Source: CAWDPQ01 sp049642465 (GTDB taxonomy: Bacteria; Acidobacteriota; Vicinamibacteria; Vicinamibacterales; 2-12-FULL-66-21). From it: a stretch of 64,000 bases of DNA. Below the pieces are notes generated by a model. It was not told where the DNA came from. It made no database searches and saw only the letters and a program-made list of their open reading frames with translations. Made by a program: the position numbers and the translations under genes. Shown piece after piece: positions 35,178-44,070 of this stretch; position 1 is the stretch's first letter, and the number at the start of each line of letters is the position of its first letter. The stretch is from positions 62,001 through 126,000 of the forward strand of contig JBAROV010000137.1 in the NCBI GenBank assembly GCA_049642465.1. The letters run 5' to 3'.

Positions 35178-35774
35178 TCACAATCGCAGGAACGCCGCGC
35201 CGATCCGCAACCTTCCAGTGATCTGCGTATCGAACGCGTACAGAATCGCCATCGTTCCCAGCGCGTGTGAGAGCGCGAGCGGGACGATGTTGCGGTAACG
35301 ATCGTAGAGCCAGCACCACAACAACCCCGACCCCGCCGTCACCGACGCGAGGAACGGATTCGGCAGGTGCACCACGCCGAAAAGCACCGCCGCGCACACG
35401 ATTCCCGCCCCTCGAGACGTGGCGCGTTGCGCTTCGCGCAGGACGACGGTCTGCAGGACCCACTGCTGCGCGCCGCCCCAGACAATCAGCGGAGCGAAAT
35501 TGCCGAGAAAATCCCGGCGATCGTGCAGCGTACCGATGGCGGCGCCGATCGCGAGGATCGCCACGCACAGCACGAAGCTGATCGCCAGCGTGGCCACGAG
35601 TCCGCGCCAGAACCGGCGCCACGAGAATCCCCACTCCCCGGCTCGAGCGTTGTGCCAGACGGTGAGCGCGACGACGAGTGCGCCAGGAATGTAGACGAGC
35701 TCGTCCGGCGCTCGCCCTTCGACGAGCCAGATGTAGATCAAGGTGGAGGAGACGATTGCGATGGTGAAGGGCAT
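35178..35774 (-). CDS. CPBP/Abi-type intramembrane protease-like protein
   Basis: A 198-residue membrane protein with about six segments. The second and third CPBP motifs are present: FGVVHLPN (His) and ALSHAL (His). The first motif, normally EExxxR, reads QTVVLRE here, so the paired Glu are displaced or missing. It may be inactive or use the later Glu. CPBP proteases process prenylated or membrane proteins, and some relate to bacteriocin immunity. It ends in convergence with the RRM gene. Confidence 0.75.
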   Translation of the reverse strand: MPFTIAIVSSTLIYIWLVEGRAPDELVYIPGALVVALTVWHNARAGEWGFSWRRFWRGLVATLAISFVLCVAILAIGAAIGTLHDRRDFLGNFAPLIVWGGAQQWVLQTVVLREAQRATSRGAGIVCAAVLFGVVHLPNPFLASVTAGSGLLWCWLYDRYRNIVPLALSHALGTMAILYAFDTQITGRLRIGAAFLRL

Positions 35775-35776
35775 TT

Positions 35777-35911
35777 GGAAGGGTTCAGAAAGGGTTCACA
35801 AGGGGTTCAGACAGGGTTCAGAAGGGTTCAAAGGTTCAGAAGGGTTCAAAGGAGGTTCAAGAGGTTCAAGGGGGTCAAGGGGTTCAAGAGGTTAAAGGGG
35901 TTCAAGGTTCA
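35777..35911. repeat. Degenerate GGGTTCA(A/G) tandem repeat tract
   Basis: About fifteen variants of GGTTCAAG/GGGTTCAGA fill most of the gap between the divergent CPBP and SNF2 genes. Spacing varies between 7 and 10 bases. It is immediately upstream of the SNF2 -10. Confidence 0.9.
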
Positions 35912-35923
35912 GATCGACGATAG

Positions 35924-35929
35924 TACGAT
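35924..35929 (+). promoter_or_regulatory. TACGAT -10 element before the SNF2 gene
   Basis: TACGAT lies 6 bases before the ATG at 35936, directly after the GGTTCA repeat tract; no ribosome-binding site is visible. Confidence 0.45.
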
Positions 35930-35935
35930 CAACCC

Positions 35936-38900
35936 ATGCGTTCCCCCGAACGCCCCGCGTCCCTCTCCCTCGCCCTGCAGAACGATTTCTCCCGAACCAC
36001 GCGCGAAAAGGGGGAGGACTACTTCTACAACGGCGCGGTGGCTTCGATTGCTGGAACAAGGGATGAAGTCACGGCGACGGTCTGGGGCACGCGGGCATAC
36101 CAGGTCAAGATCGAACGCGAGAAGGAAGGATTCATCGGCTCGTGTGAGTGCCCGTACTTTCAGGACCGCTTCGAGGTGTGCAAGCACATCTGGGCGGTCG
36201 TGCTCGCGGCCGACAACCGGGGGTTCCTGCAGCCAATCGACGCGAACACGTGGATCGAGCCGGTGGACGAGAATCGCGTCGCTTCCGCGGACGAGGTCGA
36301 ACCGCCTGTCGATCGCGAGCGTCCCCGGCCTGTTCCGGCGCCGCCTCGCGAGCCCTGGGAACAAGTGCTCGCGGGAGTGCTCGGCCAGCTCGATGCGAAA
36401 GATGCGCAGCCGCCAGTGGCTCGCGCCGCGAGCATGCAGTTGCTCTACGTGCTCGATCGCGAGTCCACGCAAAAGGGGAACGGCATCGCGGTACAGCTGC
36501 TCGGGCGCACCCGCAAGAAGAATGGCGAATGGGGCAAGCCGCAGCCGGCCGCGGTCAGCACGCTCGAACTCGAGCACCTGCCGGTTCCCATCGATCGCGA
36601 GATCCTGACGCTCCTGCTGGGAGCGTCCGAACCGCACTATTACGATCCCTACTACACCGCGAACTTCATCCGGGCCAGCTTCAGGCTCTTTGGACCGCTG
36701 ATCGAGCGCGTACTGCCGCTGCTCGCACAGTCCGGCCGCCTCCACGTGCGGACGCACGCGGGCGGACGCGAAGAATTGACGCCGCTCACCTGGGACGAGG
36801 GCCCGCCCTGGAGTTTCGACTTGCACGTCACGTCCCGGCAGGATGGTGCGACCGACGTGGATGGCATTCTCGTGCGTGGCGACGACCGGATGCCCGTGAC
36901 CGAGCCGGATCTGCTGCTGGCTGATGGATTTCTCGTGGCGCGCGGCAGGCTGGCACGGCTCGATCACGGCGGCGCCTTTGCGTGGCTGCCGGAGCTGCGC
37001 CGCGCGCGTCCCGTACATTTTCCGGCGGAAACCGCGTTACGAGTGGTCGAGGCGCTCGCCAGATCTGGCGTCGATCCGGCATCGGTTGACGAGAGCCTTC
37101 GCTTCGATCGCGTGGAGGCGGCACCCCGTCCACGCGTGAAGGTGACCCGGGCCGGACCGCAATTCCGCTATGGAGTCGCGCGCGACGATCTCCAGGCGAG
37201 CGTCGAATTCGAGTACGACGGCTCCATCGTGCCGCTCCAGGGTGGTTCGTCATCGTTCGATCCCGAAAAGCGAAGACTGGTGGTTCGAAACAAAACAGCC
37301 GAGCACCAGGCGCTGCAGCGGCTCCAGCAACTCGGATTTCGACGGATTTGGGATCGCGAGGCAAGGCCGGGTCACCTGGCGGTCAATGTCGATCAGTTTC
37401 CACGGGCCGTTCGGACGCTCGTCAAGGAAGGCTGGTATGTCGAGGCCGACGGCCGCGCGTTTCGCGCGCCGCGGACGTTCAACGTTCAGGTCAAGTCCGG
37501 CATCGACTGGTTCGAGCTCCATGGAGACGTCGATTTCGGTGAGGGACGCTCGGCGTCGATTGCCGAGCTGCTGGCCGCCCTGCGACGCGGCGACGCCACC
37601 ATCGTCCTGGACGACGGGACGAGGGGGATGGTGCCGGAAGAGTGGCTGCAACGGTATTTGCGGATTGCGAGTTTTGGCGAGGCGGAGGGCGATCACATCC
37701 GCTATCGGCCGACCCAGGCGGCACTGCTCGATGCGTTGCTCGAGAATCAATCGGCGGTCAGCATCGACGAGACGTTCGCCCGCGCGCGTCAAGAACTCAA
37801 GCAGTTCAGCGGCATCCGTGCGCTCGACCCGCCCTCGTCCTTCCACGGGACGTTGCGCGACTATCAACGTGAGGCGCTCGGTTGGTTCGAGTTCCTCAGG
37901 CGGTTTGGCTTTGGCGGCTGCCTGGCGGACGACATGGGGCTTGGCAAAACCGTAATGGTGCTGGCGCTGCTCGAAGCACGCCGTCAGAGCACCGAAGATC
38001 GGCCCCATTCTTCCGTCGCCGTCGTCCCGCGTTCGCTCGTGTTCAACTGGAAAGACGAAGCGGCACGCTTCACGCCGGAGTTGCGGGTGCTCGATTACAC
38101 CGGCAGTTCGCGGGATGCTGAAGCGATTGACGATCACGACCTCGTGCTCACGACCTACGGAACACTGCGTCGTGATGCGCCTCAATTGATCGAGCATCAG
38201 TTCGACTACGTGATCCTGGACGAAGCACAGGCCGTGAAGAACGCAGCGACGGCATCGGCGAAAGCCGTGCGTTTGCTGCGCGGAAAACATCGGCTCGCTT
38301 TGAGCGGTACGCCGATCGAGAACCACGTCGGCGAGCTGTGGAGCCTCTTTGACTTCCTCAATCCCGGCCTGCTCGGGTCGTCACGGGCGTTCAAGGCGGC
38401 GAGTGCCGCGCAGGGGCCTGTAGAACGCGAGGATCTCGCGCTGGTGACGCAGGCGGTCAAGCCACTGATCCTGCGCCGCACGAAAGCGCAGGTCGAACCT
38501 GAGCTCCCGGCACGAACGGAGCAGACGATTCATTGCGAGCTGGACGCCCCGCAGCGTCGCTTCTACGACGATCTGCGCGCGCACTATCGAACGACGCTGC
38601 TGCGTCGGATCGCGCGGACAGGCCTGGGGAAGTCGAAGATGCCGGTGCTCGAGGCGCTGCTGCGTCTCCGCCAGGCCGCGTGTCACCCAGGGCTCGTCGA
38701 CCCGAAGCGATTAGGCGAGAGTTCCGCCAAGTTTGACGTCCTTCTGCCGCAGCTCACCGAAGTCGTCGACGAGGGGCACAAGGCGCTGGTGTTCTCGCAG
38801 TTCACGAGCTTTCTTGCGCTCCTGCGCGAACGTCTCGACGACGATCGCATTGCCTACGAGTACCTCGACGGTCAGACTCGCGATCGCGCCGAGCGTGTCG

Positions 38901-39229
38901 AACGGTTCAACACCGATCCCGACTGCCGCCTGTTCCTGATCAGCCTGAAGGCCGGCGGGTTGGGTCTCAACCTCACTGCTGCGGAATACGTGTTTCTTCT
39001 CGACCCCTGGTGGAACCCCGCGGTGGAATCACAAGCCATCGATCGCGCCCACCGCATCGGTCAGACGCGTCACGTGTTTGCCTACCGTCTGATCGCGCAG
39101 GACACGGTTGAGGAAAAAGTGGCCGAGCTGCAGCAGTCCAAGCGAGAGGTCGCCGATGCGATTCTCACTGCCGATCCTGCGCTGATTAGAAACCTCAGCG
39201 CAGAGGATCTCGAATGGCTGTTGTCGTGA
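35936..39229 (+). CDS. SWIM zinc finger and SNF2-family helicase
   Basis: A 1097-residue protein. A SWIM zinc finger lies at residues 70-84 (Cys70, Cys72, Cys82, His84). A middle region of about 500 residues follows, then the SNF2 ATPase: DDMGLGKT (665-672), DEAQ (from 762), SGTPIEN, and the C-terminal helicase part with LKAGGLGLNLT and AIDRAHRIGQ. SNF2 enzymes translocate on double-stranded DNA and displace bound proteins; SWIM fingers bind nucleic acid or protein. All key motifs are intact. It is a stand-alone gene; I see no restriction or defence partner next to it. Confidence 0.95.
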   Translation: MRSPERPASLSLALQNDFSRTTREKGEDYFYNGAVASIAGTRDEVTATVWGTRAYQVKIEREKEGFIGSCECPYFQDRFEVCKHIWAVVLAADNRGFLQPIDANTWIEPVDENRVASADEVEPPVDRERPRPVPAPPREPWEQVLAGVLGQLDAKDAQPPVARAASMQLLYVLDRESTQKGNGIAVQLLGRTRKKNGEWGKPQPAAVSTLELEHLPVPIDREILTLLLGASEPHYYDPYYTANFIRASFRLFGPLIERVLPLLAQSGRLHVRTHAGGREELTPLTWDEGPPWSFDLHVTSRQDGATDVDGILVRGDDRMPVTEPDLLLADGFLVARGRLARLDHGGAFAWLPELRRARPVHFPAETALRVVEALARSGVDPASVDESLRFDRVEAAPRPRVKVTRAGPQFRYGVARDDLQASVEFEYDGSIVPLQGGSSSFDPEKRRLVVRNKTAEHQALQRLQQLGFRRIWDREARPGHLAVNVDQFPRAVRTLVKEGWYVEADGRAFRAPRTFNVQVKSGIDWFELHGDVDFGEGRSASIAELLAALRRGDATIVLDDGTRGMVPEEWLQRYLRIASFGEAEGDHIRYRPTQAALLDALLENQSAVSIDETFARARQELKQFSGIRALDPPSSFHGTLRDYQREALGWFEFLRRFGFGGCLADDMGLGKTVMVLALLEARRQSTEDRPHSSVAVVPRSLVFNWKDEAARFTPELRVLDYTGSSRDAEAIDDHDLVLTTYGTLRRDAPQLIEHQFDYVILDEAQAVKNAATASAKAVRLLRGKHRLALSGTPIENHVGELWSLFDFLNPGLLGSSRAFKAASAAQGPVEREDLALVTQAVKPLILRRTKAQVEPELPARTEQTIHCELDAPQRRFYDDLRAHYRTTLLRRIARTGLGKSKMPVLEALLRLRQAACHPGLVDPKRLGESSAKFDVLLPQLTEVVDEGHKALVFSQFTSFLALLRERLDDDRIAYEYLDGQTRDRAERVERFNTDPDCRLFLISLKAGGLGLNLTAAEYVFLLDPWWNPAVESQAIDRAHRIGQTRHVFAYRLIAQDTVEEKVAELQQSKREVADAILTADPALIRNLSAEDLEWLLS

Positions 39230-39251
39230 ACATTCGGCGGTATGGGCGCCA

Positions 39252-41273
39252 TTAATCCCGAGCGATCCCAATGGTCGTCTGTCCAGTCCGACTGCTGCTG
39301 GTGACGGCGAGATTGCAGACAGGCGAATCGACACGTTCAAGTGGGACGAGGAACTGAACGGACGAGCCGCTGGCGATCGGTGTCCCGGATCCTTGCCATA
39401 CCACCGTCCCGGCTCTGTTCAGCAATTGCGCGGTCGCGGGCGCTTCGCCATTGTGGGGCACGCTGACTGTCAGCAGGTCGCCGGCGGGAAACACCCGCGT
39501 GGCTGTTGGCATCACCGTCGTCCACGGCCTCAACCGCTCGTCCACGAAGACGGTCGGCATCAGCGACAGCACCCGCGATGCGACGAGCGGATCCGGTCGC
39601 AGGTTATCGACATCCGGGACACTAACGTCCAGGTAGACCGAGCCGCCGCGTCCTGAGGTCGTATCGATCGACGCGACCCGCACCTGATGTCGTCCCTTCG
39701 ACACGTCGATCGCCCAGACGCTGCGAAGGGCCGTCGCTTTCAGGACATCCCACTGCGTTGGCGACAGCGACACATCGAAAATGCGGCGCACTCCGTTCGT
39801 CGCTTTTCCCTTACCGTCTACCGTCAGCACACCTTGTTCGATCTTCACCCGTCGATCGGAACCCGCCGCGACCGCATTGCCGTTCACTTCGACGATGACG
39901 GCGAGCATCGCGGTCTTGCCTTTTCCGGCGATGGGCACCGCGTGAACGATCATCGGCAGCCCATCGGCGTGCATCACGCCCGAGAGGAGCGTTCGAAGTT
40001 GCGGGGGCAGGCTGTTCGGGGTTTTCATTGGTGGTGGTGGCTGGGCCACCGACGCCCTGTAACCGCGGCGGGCCAACACCCGCACACCTGGGCGACGGAC
40101 CTTCACTTCGATGCCGCGATACTCCGTCCCTTTTGGAGGAATGTGAGGCTCGTACGAGAGGATGTAGTGCGAACTGGCGTCCTGCACGGCACGGTCGATG
40201 CCACCCATCGTGTCGTTCGTGTCGACGAGCGATACGCCGCCCGTGAGCGCGGCAAGATCGCGCGACATCTCCTTCGCCTGGCGGGCTTCCTCGAGGACTG
40301 CGGGGTAGTTCGGTAGGCCGTGGACTTCGATCAGTTCGGCATCAGGCACATCGAGGCCTGCCGGGTTCAGGGGATAGATCGCGACGTTTCCTGCCGCTGC
40401 TGCAGCAAGCGCCTCATTCATCACTCTCGTCGCGCCGGTGGGAACGTTGGCACGCCCGCCACTCGTGGCTGTGGGCATCTTGACGATCATGTCCGACATG
40501 CCTGCGCCGAACGACGATCCCTCGGTCAACAGGATCACCGTTTTACGCTTGCCCAAAACGTCCCGAAAGGCCAGCGAGACGTTGCGAATCATTGCGCACA
40601 GACGTTCGTAGTGATCCAGGCGCTCGGCGTCAAAGTCGTGGCCCGGAAATCGTACGCTCGCCATCGACTTGTTCGGCAGACGCTGACCTGTGAACCGTTC
40701 GATCATTTCGAGCGCTGGCTGACGATCGCGGCTGAAGTACCCGGTCGATTCAGGGGAGCTGGTCATGGCGACAAACAGCAGGTCGCTGGGCGTCAGCTGC
40801 TCGACGAGCCGCCGCGCCGCGGCGCGCGCCGCCTTCGTGCGACGCACGTCTACGTGGAGGTCGTCGAGGATGAGGGCGAAGACGCGCGACGCCGACGTGT
40901 AATAGTTCGACGCCGGCATCGAGGCCGGCTGGCGCGAGGTGCCGTCGATCTTGTGAACCGGGTATGGCAACTCCAGCAGATCCGGCTGGTAGGTGAATGG
41001 CGTGAACGATTTCACGACCTGCGCCACGCCGTTTTCGAACAGCTCGAAGTCGGCGGCGGTTAAACCGCGCACGGGTTTACCATCGCGGTCGAGCACGAGC
41101 GCGCTGACTTCCACGCGCGTGACGGACGTTCGAAATACCTCTCGTGCCTGCTGCGGCCGTTCCCGCTCCGGAGGGTCCGGCGACGGGATTCGTGGCAACC
41201 CGCGGGGACTCTGCGCGCCGCCGACGACGCTCAGGGCGGCAATGACGATGGCGATCGCCGAAGGACGTCGCAT
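39252..41273 (-). CDS. Secreted VWFA-related domain protein (acidobacterial type)
   Basis: A 673-residue protein with a signal peptide. The N-terminal part (residues 45-100) has the typical VRGLTAADFELFENG segment found before the VWFA-like domain in Acidobacteria. The VWFA domain (about 130-400) has LILDDLHVD in place of a classical DxSxS metal site, so metal binding is uncertain. The C-terminal 250 residues are strand-rich. A GGAGG site precedes the ATG. The role is unknown; such proteins are numerous in acidobacterial genomes. Confidence 0.85.
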   Translation of the reverse strand: MRRPSAIAIVIAALSVVGGAQSPRGLPRIPSPDPPERERPQQAREVFRTSVTRVEVSALVLDRDGKPVRGLTAADFELFENGVAQVVKSFTPFTYQPDLLELPYPVHKIDGTSRQPASMPASNYYTSASRVFALILDDLHVDVRRTKAARAAARRLVEQLTPSDLLFVAMTSSPESTGYFSRDRQPALEMIERFTGQRLPNKSMASVRFPGHDFDAERLDHYERLCAMIRNVSLAFRDVLGKRKTVILLTEGSSFGAGMSDMIVKMPTATSGGRANVPTGATRVMNEALAAAAAGNVAIYPLNPAGLDVPDAELIEVHGLPNYPAVLEEARQAKEMSRDLAALTGGVSLVDTNDTMGGIDRAVQDASSHYILSYEPHIPPKGTEYRGIEVKVRRPGVRVLARRGYRASVAQPPPPMKTPNSLPPQLRTLLSGVMHADGLPMIVHAVPIAGKGKTAMLAVIVEVNGNAVAAGSDRRVKIEQGVLTVDGKGKATNGVRRIFDVSLSPTQWDVLKATALRSVWAIDVSKGRHQVRVASIDTTSGRGGSVYLDVSVPDVDNLRPDPLVASRVLSLMPTVFVDERLRPWTTVMPTATRVFPAGDLLTVSVPHNGEAPATAQLLNRAGTVVWQGSGTPIASGSSVQFLVPLERVDSPVCNLAVTSSSRTGQTTIGIARD

Positions 41274-41323
41274 AAACGCAGCCTCCGATTGTACCGGACG
41301 ACAACGGTTAGAATACCCGCGCG

Positions 41324-42745
41324 ATGTCTCAGCCGTTGACGCTCACCCGTCGTCAGGCCCTGGCACTCGGCGCTTCGGCGCTGTTGCCGCAGTCACCTAC
41401 CCGCTCGAAACGGCAGAAGAAGATCGTCATCGCTGGCGCCGGCATCGGCGGGTTGAGCTGTGCCTGGGAACTGGTTCGCCTCGGGCACGATGTCACCGTC
41501 GTCGAAGCATCCGGTCGAACCGGCGGACACGTCTTTACCTTTCGCGACGGGCTCGATGACGGGCTCTATGCGGATGGCGGCGCCGAGCACTTTACGCAGC
41601 CGGGTTACGAGCGCTACTGGGGCTACGTCAAAGAGTTCAACCTGAAGTACGTGTATTACCCGCGCCGTGAGCATCTGCTCCGGTGGATCGGCGGTCGCAT
41701 GTACACGCCTGAGATGCTCGCCGACCGGAAAGTGCTGGGCGCGATGGGCTTCAATGATCGTGAGATCGGCTATCTGACCACCCATCCCTTCCCGGAATTG
41801 GCGGCGCTGTACTACGCACCGTACGTGGATAGCTTCGAAGACGAGTACCGGCCGTTCGATGCCGGATTGAACGAGCTCGATCGGCTCAGCAGCAGGGAAT
41901 TGTTTCGCAAGGACGGCGCGTCGGTGGCGGCGTTGGGATTCATAGGAGGGCGCGGGTCTGCGCTGCAAGCCGTCTGGCATGCCGCGATCCTGAAACTGCG
42001 GGGGGTTCCACTCTTTCCGCCGAGGGTGTACCGCCTGGTCGGCGGAAACCAGACGCTGCCCGATACGTTTGCGAAGCGGTTGGGGACGCGGATCCGCCTG
42101 CAGTGCCCGGTCACCGCCATCGAGCATGGGCAAACAGGGGTGAGAATCAGCTGCCGGGAGCGAGGACGGACCACACGAATCGAAGCCGATTACCTGGTGT
42201 GCGCGATGTCCGCGGTGATGCTGCGCCAATTGCCGGTGAAGCCCGCGTGGCCGGCGGAGAGGTCCTTCGCCATCGGCAACGTCCCGTATTACTCGGACAC
42301 GCGCGTCATCTTTCAAACGCGCAGCCGCTTCTGGACGCGAGATGGTGTGAGCCCGAACATGGACTTCGGAGACGCGGGGCTCGATAGCGTCTGGAGCGCA
42401 TCGGAGGAAGTGGAGACCACGAGAGGATTGCTCGCCGGCACGGCCTCAGGGCCGGGCACTGCCGACCGGGCGCTCGCGACCTACCGCAAGTACTATCCCG
42501 GCCGCACGGAAGACATCGAGAAGGCACACGTGGTGGTGTGGGCTCTCGATCCGTGGGCTTCGGCGTGCGAACGGACGTCGTACCTGCCAGGTCAGCTCTC
42601 CAAGATGTGGCCGGTTCTCATCGAGCCGCATGGCCGCATTCACTTCGTGGGCGCCTACGCGGACAATCTGAACTGGGGGATGGAAGCGGCGACGCGATCC
42701 GCGAATCGCGTCGCTCGAGCCATTGACATCTCGGAGGCTCGTTAA
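41324..42745 (+). CDS. FAD-dependent amine oxidase-like oxidoreductase with possible Tat signal
   Basis: A 473-residue protein. The N-terminus has RRQALALGASAL, a Tat-like signal, followed by the dinucleotide-binding fold KIVIAGAGIGGLSCAWEL and VVEASGRTGGHVFTF. The C-terminus has the FAD-binding VGAYADNLNWGMEAA segment. This fits flavin monoamine oxidases and related desaturases; the substrate cannot be read from the sequence. TAGAAT at 41309-41314 lies 9 bases before the ATG with a TTGTAC further upstream. Confidence 0.88.
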   Translation: MSQPLTLTRRQALALGASALLPQSPTRSKRQKKIVIAGAGIGGLSCAWELVRLGHDVTVVEASGRTGGHVFTFRDGLDDGLYADGGAEHFTQPGYERYWGYVKEFNLKYVYYPRREHLLRWIGGRMYTPEMLADRKVLGAMGFNDREIGYLTTHPFPELAALYYAPYVDSFEDEYRPFDAGLNELDRLSSRELFRKDGASVAALGFIGGRGSALQAVWHAAILKLRGVPLFPPRVYRLVGGNQTLPDTFAKRLGTRIRLQCPVTAIEHGQTGVRISCRERGRTTRIEADYLVCAMSAVMLRQLPVKPAWPAERSFAIGNVPYYSDTRVIFQTRSRFWTRDGVSPNMDFGDAGLDSVWSASEEVETTRGLLAGTASGPGTADRALATYRKYYPGRTEDIEKAHVVVWALDPWASACERTSYLPGQLSKMWPVLIEPHGRIHFVGAYADNLNWGMEAATRSANRVARAIDISEAR

Positions 42746-42822
42746 TCGCGAGTCGCGAGTCCGGCTGACGCGCGGCAGCCGCTGGTCGCTAGTCGGTCGC
42801 TCGATTGACGGGTGACCCCGGT

Positions 42823-42828
42823 TAGAAT
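42823..42828 (+). promoter_or_regulatory. TAGAAT -10 element before the kinase gene
   Basis: TAGAAT lies 6 bases before the GTG start at 42835. TTGACG at 42805-42810 is a possible -35, but the 12-base spacing is short. Confidence 0.5.
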
Positions 42829-42834
42829 CCTCCT

Positions 42835-44070
42835 GTGATCGGTCAGACCATCTCCCACTACCGCGTTCTCGAGGAGCTCGGTGGCGGAGGAATGGGTGTC
42901 GTTTATCGAGCGGAAGACGTTCGGCTCGGTCGCCAGGTCGCGCTGAAGTTCCTGCCTGAAAGTCTCACACACGACCCTGCCGCGATCGAGCGGTTCGAGC
43001 GCGAAGCGCGTGCGGCGTCAGCCCTCAACCACCCCCACATCTGCACGATTTACGACATCGGTCAGCACGCCGGCCGACAGTTTCTCGCCATGGAACTGCT
43101 CGAAGGCCGAACGCTGAAGGAGCTGCTCGCGAGCGGACCATTACCGGAGCGTACGTTCATCGACATCGCGGTGCAAATCGGCGATGCGCTCGACGCCGCG
43201 CACTCGCACGGGATCGTTCATCGCGATATCAAGCCGGCCAATCTCTTCGTGACCCGGCGGGGCCATGCAAAGGTCCTGGACTTTGGCCTCGCGAAGATGG
43301 CGGCGCCAGTCGGTTTGACCGGCGCGGCGGCGGAGGCTGCGACGATGGCAGCGGATCGCGGGCTGACCGATCCAGGCGTGGCGATGGGAACGGCGTCGTA
43401 TATGTCGCCGGAACAGGCGCGCGGCGAGCCCCTCGATCATCGGACGGACCTGTTTTTGTTCGGCCTCGTGCTCTACGAGATGGCGACCGGACGCCAGGCA
43501 TTCACGGGACGCACCTCGGCACTGCTGTTCGACGCGCTGCTGCACAAAGAACCGACATCACCGCTGCGCCTCAACCCTGAGTTGTCGCCAGCGGCGGACC
43601 GGATTATCACAAAATCGATCGAGAAGGATCGGGAACTGCGCTATCAATCCGCGGCGGATCTGGTCAGCGATTTGAAACGGCTCCGGCGTGATACCGGTCC
43701 TGAGCTCTCGCATGCCCAACCGATTTCGACCGGACCTGCGGAATCATCCAAGTCCGGTGCCCCGCGATCCGGCGTGAGCTCGATTGGTGTGGCGATCCGG
43801 ACTCACCCCCGGACATCCGACTGCCGCGGCTCTTCTGCTCGCTGGCCTAATGGTCATCGCCGTCGTCTCGTACGTTCGGCGTGCGCCTGCGTTCACGGAT
43901 CGAGACGAGATCCTGTTAACCGATTTCGTCAATACAACCGGCGAGCCGGCCTTCGACGGCACGTTGCGTCAGGCGCTGGCCGTCAATCTCGAGCAATCCC
44001 CGTACATCAACATCGTCAGTCAGGATCGGATTCGCGAAACGCTGCGGTTCATGGGACGCCAGCCCGATGA
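42835..44070 (+). CDS. Ser/Thr protein kinase, N-terminal part of a frameshifted kinase-TPR receptor
   Basis: The first 285 residues are a complete Hanks-type kinase: the Gly loop LGGGGMGVVY (15-24), Lys38, HRDIKPAN with Asp131, DFG at 149-151, and the SPEQARGE activation-segment end. After about residue 320 the frame turns into low-quality Arg/Ser-rich sequence, while the next frame encodes a membrane helix and TPR domain expected in the same protein. A shift near the CCCCC run at 43806-43810 would join them, so only residues 1 to about 324 are probably authentic. It starts with GTG, leaderless. The gap before it carries CGCGAGT and GCTAGTC repeat copies. Confidence 0.9.
   Translation: MIGQTISHYRVLEELGGGGMGVVYRAEDVRLGRQVALKFLPESLTHDPAAIERFEREARAASALNHPHICTIYDIGQHAGRQFLAMELLEGRTLKELLASGPLPERTFIDIAVQIGDALDAAHSHGIVHRDIKPANLFVTRRGHAKVLDFGLAKMAAPVGLTGAAAEAATMAADRGLTDPGVAMGTASYMSPEQARGEPLDHRTDLFLFGLVLYEMATGRQAFTGRTSALLFDALLHKEPTSPLRLNPELSPAADRIITKSIEKDRELRYQSAADLVSDLKRLRRDTGPELSHAQPISTGPAESSKSGAPRSGVSSIGVAIRTHPRTSDCRGSSARWPNGHRRRLVRSACACVHGSRRDPVNRFRQYNRRAGLRRHVASGAGRQSRAIPVHQHRQSGSDSRNAAVHGTPAR

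Noticed and set aside
35777..35911. GGTTCA tract as a CRISPR array
   Set aside because: Units are too short (7-10 bp), with no spacers of constant length and no cas genes.
35936..39229. SNF2 helicase as part of a defence system such as DISARM or a restriction locus
   Set aside because: No methyltransferase, nuclease or DUF1998-type partner lies next to it; neighbours are repeats and a VWFA gene.
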